The notes beneath the pieces were generated by a model. It searched no databases and was not told the DNA's origin. It saw only the letters and a program-made list of their open reading frames with translations. Of a DNA stretch of 16,013 nt, positions 7,778-13,126 are shown piece after piece. A program made the position numbers and the translations under genes. How positions within the stretch are numbered: position 1 is the first letter of the stretch; each line of letters begins with the position of its first letter. The stretch is taken from NCBI GenBank assembly GCA_023392035.1, contig JAEVZY010000392.1, forward strand, positions 1-16,013, in the 5' to 3' direction. Source of the DNA: Pseudomonadota bacterium (GTDB lineage: Bacteria > Pseudomonadota > Gammaproteobacteria > Burkholderiales > Burkholderiaceae_D).

Positions 7778-8578
7778 ATGCGTATAGGCATTATCGGATT
7801 CGGAGCAATCGGCAATACGCTGTATCGCATGTTGGGCGAGCACGTGCCGGCGGTGCAGGTGGTCGGTATTTCCGACCGCGCTGACCGCCAGCAGGAATTG
7901 CAGGCGCAGTTGCCCGGCCTGGTGGTGGCGACCCGGGTGGAAGACTTGCTGGCGCTCAAGCCAGAGCTGGTGATCGAGTGCGCCGGCCACGCCGGCCTGA
8001 AGGCCAGCGGTCCGGCGGTGTTGGCCGCCGGCTCGGATTTGCTGGTGGCTTCGGTGGGCGCGCTGGCTGACGCCGAGCTGGAAAAAGTCTTGATGGCGGC
8101 AGCAGAGCAGGGCGGCAGCAAGTTGCGCATTCCCGCCGGCGCCCTGGGCGGCCTGGACGTGCTGGGTGCCGCCCGCTTCGCCGGCCTGGAGCAGGTCACC
8201 TATGTCTCGAACAAGGCGCCGCGGGCCTGGAAGGGCACGCCGGCCGAGGGCATGCTCAACCTGGATGGCTTGACTGAAGCGACTGTCTTCTTCGAGGGCA
8301 ATGCGCGCGAAGCCGCCTTGATGTTCCCGCAGAACGCCAATGTGGCGGCGGCCACCGCGCTGGCCGGCATCGGCTTTGAGCGGACGCGGGTGCAACTGCG
8401 TGCCGACCCGGCCGCCGTCGGCAACCGGCATCGCATCCAGGCCAGTGGGGCGTTCGGCGAAATCGATGTCAGCATCCTGGGCAAGACCTTGCCCGAGAAT
8501 CCCAAGACTTCGATGTTGGCGCCTTACAGCCTGGTGCGCAGTCTGGCCAATCTTTCAGGTTGCATCGCAGTGGCCTGA
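7778..8578 (+). CDS. nadX: L-aspartate dehydrogenase (NadX family)
   Basis: 266 residues, the usual AspDH length. The enzyme interconverts L-aspartate and oxaloacetate plus ammonia through iminoaspartate with NAD(P)+. Seen: an N-terminal Rossmann fold with GFGAIG (7-12), VIECAGHAG (65-73), the IPAGALGGLD loop (118-127), the NANVAAATALAG segment (187-198), a candidate active-site His at 218 in NRHRI, and the family ending NPKTSMLAPYSLVRSLANL. The ATG at 7778 is chosen over TTG at 7769 because GGGAGG lies about nine bases upstream. No nadA or nadB is nearby, and the gene is the last of the transporter operon. A catabolic role, releasing or fixing the amino group of an imported compound, therefore seems likelier than NAD synthesis; that is inference. 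Confidence 0.9.
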   Translation: MRIGIIGFGAIGNTLYRMLGEHVPAVQVVGISDRADRQQELQAQLPGLVVATRVEDLLALKPELVIECAGHAGLKASGPAVLAAGSDLLVASVGALADAELEKVLMAAAEQGGSKLRIPAGALGGLDVLGAARFAGLEQVTYVSNKAPRAWKGTPAEGMLNLDGLTEATVFFEGNAREAALMFPQNANVAAATALAGIGFERTRVQLRADPAAVGNRHRIQASGAFGEIDVSILGKTLPENPKTSMLAPYSLVRSLANLSGCIAVA

Positions 8579-8602
8579 GTCCTCACGCGGCGCAAGCTTC
8601 GC

Positions 8603-8639
8603 ATGCCAGCTTCCCCTGTATGGGAAGGTGGCATTTTTT
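8603..8639 (+). terminator. Strong intrinsic terminator of the catabolic/transport operon
   Basis: A 13-base-pair stem (ATGCCAGCTTCCC paired with GGGAAGGTGGCAT, one G-G mismatch), a 6-base loop CTGTAT and a run of six T. It begins 25 bases after the nadX stop and closes the + strand operon. Confidence 0.9.
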
Positions 8640-8650
8640 ATGCCGATCTT

Positions 8651-8679
8651 TTGACAATGGCGGAAAAGCAACGCATCAT
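8651..8679 (+). promoter_or_regulatory. Candidate sigma-70 promoter for the receiver-like gene
   Basis: A perfect -35 box TTGACA (8651-8656), a 17-base spacer and CATCAT (8674-8679), a 4/6 match to the -10 consensus. It lies just after the operon terminator and about 70 bases before the receiver-like gene. A TATAAA at 8713-8718 is an alternative -10 but lacks a matching -35. Confidence 0.45.
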
Positions 8680-8747
8680 TTGCCGGGTTGTTTCAGGTTG
8701 GAAATAGATAAGTATAAAGATCACGGAGACCCGGCCGGGAGCAAGAA

Positions 8748-9176
8748 ATGCAAGCTTCGAGGCAGCAGAAGTCGGTCATGATGGCGCTCGCGCCGGAATC
8801 GGTTCCGAGGCTGGCGGCGGCGGTGGAGGGACGGTACGACTTGCACTGGCCGCACTCGGTCATGCAGGCCCAGGCGATGCTGGAACACCGGCACATCGAT
8901 CTGGTTATCTGTGGAGTCTTGTTCGACGACAGTCGAATGCTCGATTTGCTGCAGTACTGCAAATCATCCGAGCGCTTGGCCCGGATTCCTTTTGTCGGTG
9001 TACGCGCGCGCCGCGGCCGCTTGCCGATAGACAGCTTGCGCGACCTGGTCGTAGCCTCCAGCGCCCTGGGCGCATCCGGCTTCGTCGATTTCGAACAATG
9101 GGTACGCGCCTTGGGCGAAGCCGAAGCCACCCTGCAGATGCAGCGCCTGGTGGATGGGCTGTTGGGCGAGGCTTAG
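8748..9176 (+). CDS. Stand-alone degenerate receiver (pseudo-receiver) protein
   Basis: 142 residues. The layout resembles a CheY-like receiver: KSVMMALAPESVPRLAAAV as strand 1/helix 1, HIDLVICGVLFDDSRMLDLL as strand 3 and the following helix, then IPFVGVRARRG as strand 4 and GASGFVDFEQWVRAL as the C-terminal helix region. The phospho-acceptor position at the end of strand 3 is Gly56 rather than Asp, the acidic pair near strand 1 is absent (LAPES), and the usual Lys after strand 5 is not evident. It therefore probably cannot be phosphorylated in the normal way. There is no output domain and no adjacent kinase. It is monocistronic by position, between the operon terminator and a convergent gene. 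The receiver assignment is moderate; a hypothetical protein of similar fold is the alternative. Confidence 0.7.
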   Translation: MQASRQQKSVMMALAPESVPRLAAAVEGRYDLHWPHSVMQAQAMLEHRHIDLVICGVLFDDSRMLDLLQYCKSSERLARIPFVGVRARRGRLPIDSLRDLVVASSALGASGFVDFEQWVRALGEAEATLQMQRLVDGLLGEA

Positions 9177-9181
9177 GCGGT

Positions 9182-9217
9182 GCCGGCCAGGCGCCTGCGC
9201 GCCAGGCTGAGCCCGGC
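9182..9217. terminator. Possible bidirectional stem-loop between convergent genes
   Basis: Between the receiver-like gene (+) and the DUF6494-type gene (minus) lies a GC-rich nested repeat: outer GCCGG (9182-9186) with CCGGC (9213-9217), inner GCCTG (9193-9197) with CAGGC (9203-9207). No T-tract follows on either strand, so a terminator role is only suggested. Confidence 0.25.
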
Positions 9218-9218
9218 G

Positions 9219-9428
9219 CTACTCTTCCAGCTTGATCTCGCCTTCAAAATCCACTTTCAGCGAGAGTCCGGGGACTTCCAGCGTCATCTTGGCCGGCAGG
9301 TGTTCGCGGCCGCTGATGCGCTGTTCCTCAATCGCCCGCGCCAGGGCTTTTTCAATTTCGTTCTGTGAGCTGACGCCGACCATCTTCAAGAACTTGCGCA
9401 TGCTGAGATTGAAGCTTTCTTCATTCAT
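9219..9428 (-). CDS. Small conserved protein, DUF6494 type
   Basis: 69 residues. The opening MNEESFNLSMRKFLKMVGV followed by SQNEIEKALARAIEEQRISG matches my recollection of the DUF6494 family, which has no known function. The first half looks helical; the second half (LPAKMTLEVPGLSLKVDFEGEIKLEE) looks like beta strands. There is no signal peptide, no membrane segment and no cysteine. A good ribosome-binding site, GGAG, lies 8 bases before the ATG at 9428 (reading on the minus strand). It follows the two YeeE-type genes in the same direction after a 36-base gap with no terminator, so it is probably the third gene of that operon and may assist sulfur handling. The family name is from memory; a function is not claimed. 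Confidence 0.8.
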   Translation of the reverse strand: MNEESFNLSMRKFLKMVGVSSQNEIEKALARAIEEQRISGREHLPAKMTLEVPGLSLKVDFEGEIKLEE

Positions 9429-9464
9429 GGCGTGCTCCGTTGACTGAGAGGTTGTCTGGGACTT

Positions 9465-9935
9465 TCAGGCTTTTCCGCCCGGGGCATTTGCCGGCGCATT
9501 CCCCTGCGGCTGTTGCGGTCGGCGGCGCGCTTGCAGCAATTCGAACAAGACCATGCCAACCAGCATGGACGCCACGAACAGCATGCCCTTGCCGACCCCG
9601 GCGCCAACCAGCACCAGCCCCGGCCCCGGGCAAATGCCCGACAGTCCCCAGCCTATGCCAAATGCCAGGCTGCCGCCCACCAGTCGGAAGTCGATTTGAT
9701 GCGTGTCTGGCAAGCGCATGGTGAAGCCCAGCCAGGAGCGTGCGCGCTTGCCGGCAAAAAAGAAGGCGACCGCGCCGATGGCAATGGCGCCGCCCATGAC
9801 GAAGGCCAGCGAGGGATCCCAGTGTCCGGCCAGATCGAGAAAGCCCAACACCTTGGCGGGATTGGCCATGCCCGACAGAATCAATCCCAGCCCGAATACC
9901 AGGCCGGTGGCGAAAGCGGCAATGATGGCGCTCAT
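9465..9935 (-). CDS. YeeE/YedE-family half transporter (DUF6691 type)
   Basis: 156 residues with four hydrophobic segments. The conserved opening GLVFGLGLILSGMANPAKVL and the LSGICPGPGLV motif with Cys102 mark this as one half of a YeeE/YedE sulfur transporter; related full-length YeeE proteins import thiosulfate through membrane cysteines. The real start is ATG at 9935: upstream codons in the same frame give an arginine/alanine-rich sequence that is antisense to the partner gene's frame. The stop of the partner gene is 1 base away, so the two are translated together and probably form a heterodimer. The C-terminal tail (QARRRPQQPQGNAPANAPGG) is polar and proline-rich. The sulfur substrate is inferred from the family. 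Confidence 0.88.
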   Translation of the reverse strand: MSAIIAAFATGLVFGLGLILSGMANPAKVLGFLDLAGHWDPSLAFVMGGAIAIGAVAFFFAGKRARSWLGFTMRLPDTHQIDFRLVGGSLAFGIGWGLSGICPGPGLVLVGAGVGKGMLFVASMLVGMVLFELLQARRRPQQPQGNAPANAPGGKA

Positions 9936-9936
9936 C

Positions 9937-10371
9937 TCAGGCTCCCAGCAAATGACGCACGACATACACGGTGACAAAGCCGGCCGCCATGAAACTGCCG
10001 GTGGCCACCATGGAGCGTGGCGACAGCCGCGACAGGCCGCATACGCCATGGCCGCTGGTGCAGCCCGAGCCATAGCGCGTGCCGAGTCCGACAATCAGGC
10101 CGGCGACGATCAGCACGCCATTGCTGGCTTCGATCTCGATGCTTGGCAAGGGCGCGAACATGGCCCACAGCACGGGCGCCAGCAACATGCCGAGCACGAA
10201 TGCGGCGCGCCAGCCGACGTCGCCGGAAAACGGCTTCAACAAGCCGGACACGATGCCGCTGATGCCGGCGATGCGGCCCAGCAGCAAAACTGCCATGGCC
10301 GCCGCCAATCCGATCAGCAGGCCGCCGAAGAGGGAGGGCCAGGGGGTGAAGTGGGCCCAATCGATGGTCAT
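9937..10371 (-). CDS. YeeE/YedE-family half transporter (sulfur transport domain)
   Basis: 144 residues with four hydrophobic segments. The diagnostic motif GLGTRYGSGCTSGHGVCGLS (from 96) carries Cys104 and Cys111, the cysteines expected to relay a sulfur species in YeeE-type transporters. ATG at 10371 is chosen because AGGA lies about seven bases upstream and upstream codons are not conserved-looking. It is the first gene of a minus-strand operon with the second half-transporter and the DUF6494-type gene. Similar split pairs are known as PmpA/PmpB and often sit under ArsR-type sulfide-responsive regulators; no such regulator is in the window. Upstream lies a set of CATATGC repeats that could be its operator. 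Confidence 0.88.
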   Translation of the reverse strand: MTIDWAHFTPWPSLFGGLLIGLAAAMAVLLLGRIAGISGIVSGLLKPFSGDVGWRAAFVLGMLLAPVLWAMFAPLPSIEIEASNGVLIVAGLIVGLGTRYGSGCTSGHGVCGLSRLSPRSMVATGSFMAAGFVTVYVVRHLLGA

Positions 10372-10388
10372 GGGGAATCCTGTAAAAA

Positions 10389-10424
10389 GCGCATATCGCA
10401 AGCCGCATATGCAAGGCGCATATG
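10389..10424 (-). promoter_or_regulatory. CATATGC operator-like repeats upstream of the YeeE operon
   Basis: Three copies of a CATATGCG-like unit lie 18-53 bases before the ATG of the first YeeE gene. Read on the minus strand they are CATATGCGCCTTG, CATATGCGGCTTG and CGATATGCGCTTT, a direct repeat with a period of 13-14 bases. Copies one and two also form a perfect inverted repeat: CATATGC (10406-10412), five bases, GCATATG (10418-10424). The layout fits a dimeric repressor such as an ArsR-family protein binding over the promoter. A weak promoter (TTGCCC, 18 bases, TATGCG) overlaps the repeats. Confidence 0.6.
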
Positions 10425-10439
10425 ATAGGGCAAATGATC

Positions 10440-10743
10440 CCGCGCGGCTGGCCCCAGGGCAGGCGGGCAGTGGAAGATTTGTCATGGCTTGGGCGCGCGC
10501 TGGTGCGACCGGCACCAGATGATCTGGCCGCCTCGGGATGCCAACCCGGCAAGCACTTGAAATCGAGCGGGCGTGGGCCATCTGCCCCTGGTTGGCAGGC
10601 GCCGGATTCTTTTCCGAAAACCACCTCAGAAATTCTTTGATCGCGGCAACTTATCGAGAGGGTCGTAGTCCTATCGATGTTCCCGCTTTCGCTGAACTGC
10701 GCAGGTGCGTCTGCCCCTGCGCTTTTTTGATATCAATTCATTC
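10440..10743. other. Structured non-coding interval between divergent genes
   Basis: About 300 bases without a believable gene; short ORFs here lack ribosome-binding sites and have biased composition. It does contain several inverted repeats: CTGGTGC/GCACCAG (10500-10518, 5-base loop), CCAGAT/ATCTGG directly after it, and an imperfect hairpin at 10653-10678 (ATCGA with TCGAT, AGG with CCT). A terminator-type hairpin at 10699-10728 follows, then the palindrome TTGATATCAA (10727-10736). This may be a long structured 5' leader of the FtsH-like gene or a small RNA gene ending at 10728. Confidence 0.5.
10699..10728 (+). terminator. Intrinsic terminator/attenuator just before the FtsH-like gene
   Basis: GCGCAGG (10699-10705) pairs with CCTGCGC (10716-10722) across a 10-base loop and is followed by six T (10723-10728). 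It ends only 15 bases before the ATG of the protease gene, so transcripts arriving from upstream would stop here unless the hairpin is prevented from forming. Confidence 0.65.
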
Positions 10744-12663
10744 ATGCCTAGCTTCGCGAAACTCTTGCAGTCCACCCGTCGCAACTTCTACGTGCGCATC
10801 GCCTTGATTGTGTTGTTGACGGCCGGCGTCCTGTACGCCTTTCTCCGCCCGATCATCGTTCAAGACTCGACGCCCGTCGTACAGTCGCAGGACATCTCGC
10901 AGATCATGGCCTTGCCGGCCAACAAAGACCGGCTGGAATACTTGTTGCTGGCAGCGCCGGCATCGGAAGCGCCGCGCTATGTCTTCAAATATCGCGACCA
11001 GGGCCAGATCCATGTGGTCAAGGTGCCGGCCATCACCCAGAGCAACCTGGAGCGCGAGGTCCTGCTGCGCAATGGCATCCCCTTTGCCATTGCCCAGGAC
11101 GATTACCTCGAGCGTCATCGCGCCGTGCTGGAAGACAATGACGCGCGCAAAGGCTGGGCCACCGAAGTCGGCGCTTTCCTGGCCCGCAATGCGATCGGCA
11201 TCGTGATGTTGCTGTTCCTGGTGTTCACCCTGAAAAACGGCCTGCCCGGCATGGGCAACAAGGCGCAAGTGACCAAGCCGGATCAACTGCGCGGCAGCAT
11301 GGACGACCTGGTGGGCATGGAAGACATCAAGCGCGAAGTGGCGCATCTGGAGCAGATGATCGTCAACCGCAGCGTGTATCGTTCGCACAATATCGACAAG
11401 GGCTTCAACGTCATGCTGACCGGACCGGCCGGTACCGGCAAGACCAAGCTCGCCGGCTACCTGGCAAAGAAGCTCAACATGCCGCTGATCTCGGCTTCCG
11501 GCTCGGCGCTGGAATCGGGCTATGTCGGCGGCGGTTCGAAAGCCTTGAATGCCATCTACAAGAAGGCTTGCGCGCTGGGCGACTGCATCGTCTTCCTGGA
11601 TGAGGCGCAAAGCCTGTTCATGCCGCGCGGCCGCGGCGAGAAGCGCTGGGAAGACGATACCGCCAACACCTTGCTGTCGCTGCTCGACGGCGTGGACAAG
11701 GAAGAAGGCAAGAATGTGATCTGGGTGGTGGCATCCAACTTCGACGATGCCAGCAGCGAAATGGACGAGGCGATGCTGCGTCGCTTTGCGGTGAAGATCA
11801 ATTTCCGCTTGCCCAACAAGGCCGAACGGCGCGAATTGCTGAACGTCTTCCTGTCGAAGAAAGACGATGGCTGCGTGGACTGGAACGACCTCAACCTCGA
11901 TTACGTGGCCGAGATCACCGCCAACCTCAGCCCGGCGCTGGTGCAGACGGTGGTCGATCGCGCCTCCATGCTGGCCATTGAAGAAGACCGTGCGGTGAAC
12001 ACCGATGTGCTGTTCCGCGCCTTTGAGCGCACTGCCATTGGCCTGACCGACCGCGCCACCACTGCCGAGAAGCACAAGCAGCGCGAACGCGTTGCCCTGC
12101 ACGAGCTGGGTCATTTCTTCATGCAGATCGATCCTTACCTCAAGCGCGGCATGCCGCTGGCCGAAGTGAAGGAAAAGTCGCAACTGCTGAAGATCAGCAC
12201 GGAGGCGGTGTCCAAGCTGGGCGCGCTCGGCTATGTGCTCTCGTCCAATGACGACATGTCGCTGCGCACGCTGGAAGAGTTGGAGCAGGACGTCATCCAG
12301 CTGTACGGCGGCGTGGCCGCGGAAGAGTTGTTCTACGGCGCGCGCGGCATTTCGGTGGGCAGCCAGAACGACATCCAGAAGGCGACCAATATGCTGGACC
12401 TGATGGTCAACCGTCTGTCCATGTATTCGCGCTCCAAGCTCGATTACACGCAATTGAAGCGCGAAGGCAAGGGCGAGGACGCGGTGAAACTGGTGGAAGC
12501 CAAGGCGGACGAGCTGTACACCCGCACTCTGGAAGCCATCTCGGGTTATCGCGATCAGATCGAAGGCATCAAGGACACGCTCCTGGAACGTTATGTATTG
12601 TCCAAGGACGAGGTGTTCGAATTGCTGGAGCAGTTGCGCCAGCCCGAATTGCAAGCCGCCTGA
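10744..12663 (+). CDS. FtsH-like membrane AAA+ zinc protease (divergent)
   Basis: 639 residues, close to FtsH length. Layout: a membrane helix (about 18-38), a domain of about 110 residues probably in the periplasm, a second helix (about 149-165), an AAA+ domain (about 185-430) and an M41-type protease domain. Seen: Walker A GPAGTGKT (227-234), pore loop GYVGGGSKA with Tyr260 in place of the FtsH Phe, Walker B IVFLDEAQS (Asp286, Glu287), sensor-1 Asn332, LRRF with Arg346/347, zinc motif HELGH (453-457) and a third-ligand candidate Asp543 in SVGSQNDIQKATN. Both activities therefore look intact. The arginine-finger region lacks the FtsH LLRPGRFDR form, and the segment after HELGH is diverged, so this is a second FtsH-like protein rather than housekeeping FtsH. 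ATG at 10744 is preferred by protein layout although no clear ribosome-binding site precedes it; GTG at 10705 would lie in the terminator hairpin. Confidence 0.88.
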   Translation: MPSFAKLLQSTRRNFYVRIALIVLLTAGVLYAFLRPIIVQDSTPVVQSQDISQIMALPANKDRLEYLLLAAPASEAPRYVFKYRDQGQIHVVKVPAITQSNLEREVLLRNGIPFAIAQDDYLERHRAVLEDNDARKGWATEVGAFLARNAIGIVMLLFLVFTLKNGLPGMGNKAQVTKPDQLRGSMDDLVGMEDIKREVAHLEQMIVNRSVYRSHNIDKGFNVMLTGPAGTGKTKLAGYLAKKLNMPLISASGSALESGYVGGGSKALNAIYKKACALGDCIVFLDEAQSLFMPRGRGEKRWEDDTANTLLSLLDGVDKEEGKNVIWVVASNFDDASSEMDEAMLRRFAVKINFRLPNKAERRELLNVFLSKKDDGCVDWNDLNLDYVAEITANLSPALVQTVVDRASMLAIEEDRAVNTDVLFRAFERTAIGLTDRATTAEKHKQRERVALHELGHFFMQIDPYLKRGMPLAEVKEKSQLLKISTEAVSKLGALGYVLSSNDDMSLRTLEELEQDVIQLYGGVAAEELFYGARGISVGSQNDIQKATNMLDLMVNRLSMYSRSKLDYTQLKREGKGEDAVKLVEAKADELYTRTLEAISGYRDQIEGIKDTLLERYVLSKDEVFELLEQLRQPELQAA

Positions 12664-12696
12664 GGGCGCGCCCACCAGGCGCTGGCAGGGCACGGG

Positions 12697-12721
12697 ACGG
12701 CACGCCACGGCGTGCCGTTTT
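12697..12721 (+). terminator. Intrinsic terminator of the FtsH-like gene
   Basis: A perfect 10-base inverted repeat ACGGCACGCC/GGCGTGCCGT with a very tight centre (in RNA an eight- or nine-pair stem with a four- to six-base loop), followed by TTTT. It starts 34 bases after the protease stop codon. Confidence 0.8.
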
Positions 12722-12758
12722 GCCGTATGGGCGCCGACCCGGAAATCCAGGAGAAGCC

Positions 12759-12980
12759 ATGCATCATCAGTATGTGGTCAGGACAGCGGATGGATATCTG
12801 TATCGGTTCGCCGACGATGCTTCACTGACCGACGATCCGGAGCAGGCGCAGCGCTTTGCCTCGATCGACGAGGCGCGCACGACGGCCGAGGGGCTTGGCT
12901 ATTACGACGACAAGTTCGAAATCGTCCCGCTCGACCTCCTGCGCGAGCGCAAGGGCCAGGCCCCGCATCGCAGCGAATAA
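12759..12980 (+). CDS. Small protein of unknown function (73 residues)
   Basis: I do not recognise the family. The start ATG at 12759 has a strong AGGAGA ribosome-binding site five bases upstream; an in-frame ATG at 12726 has none and lies directly behind the terminator. The protein opens with MHHQYVVRTADGYLYRF, has an acidic middle (DDASLTDDPEQAQRF), a helix (ASIDEARTTAEGL) and ends with a basic, polar tail. It has no signal peptide, membrane segment or cysteine, so it is probably a small cytosolic protein. It stands alone between the terminator of the protease gene and the promoter region of the Crp/Fnr gene. Codon choice and the ribosome-binding site support a real gene. Confidence 0.75.
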   Translation: MHHQYVVRTADGYLYRFADDASLTDDPEQAQRFASIDEARTTAEGLGYYDDKFEIVPLDLLRERKGQAPHRSE

Positions 12981-12985
12981 TGGGT

Positions 12986-13024
12986 GTTTGTCAAGAGTAG
13001 AGTTTGTCCTACACCAACTGTAGG
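12986..13024 (+). promoter_or_regulatory. Candidate promoter and palindromic operator of the Crp/Fnr gene
   Basis: The perfect inverted repeat CCTACA (13008-13013), five bases, TGTAGG (13019-13024) lies about 100 bases before the Crp/Fnr start. Upstream are two copies of GTTTGTC (12986-12992 and 13002-13008) 16 bases apart. TTGTCA (12988-12993) with TACACC 16 bases later is a weak promoter that the palindrome would cover. The palindrome does not resemble the FNR consensus TTGAT-N4-ATCAA. Confidence 0.4.
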
Positions 13025-13072
13025 CAATGACCTCTGCCGGGCCTTTTGTGCTTTACGCATACTTCGTCTCGT

Positions 13073-13098
13073 TGGCAGCAGTACAAGACATGCTGCCA
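13073..13098 (+). promoter_or_regulatory. Hairpin in the Crp/Fnr gene leader
   Basis: TGGCAGCA (13073-13080) and TGCTGCCA (13091-13098) form a perfect 8-base-pair stem with a 10-base loop in the 5' leader, ending 28 bases before the start codon. No T-run follows, so it is not a terminator; it may be a protein-binding or message-stabilising element. Confidence 0.45.
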
Positions 13099-13126
13099 GT
13101 TTCTCCACTTTCCAAGAGACGAGCTC

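Noticed and set aside
10490..10620. tRNA-like stretch with an ACTTGAAATC segment and nearby hairpins
   Set aside because: The anticodon-like stem does not pair and no GGTTCGAATCC-type T arm or matching acceptor stem is present.
10422..10640. Short + strand ORFs between the YeeE operon and the protease gene
   Set aside because: No ribosome-binding site, biased composition, and they overlap operator repeats and hairpins.
10738..12708. Very long minus-strand open frame (656 codons) opposite the FtsH-like gene
   Set aside because: Its length follows from codon bias of the real gene; the translation is His/Gln-rich with no domain, and the opposite strand has Walker and HELGH motifs.
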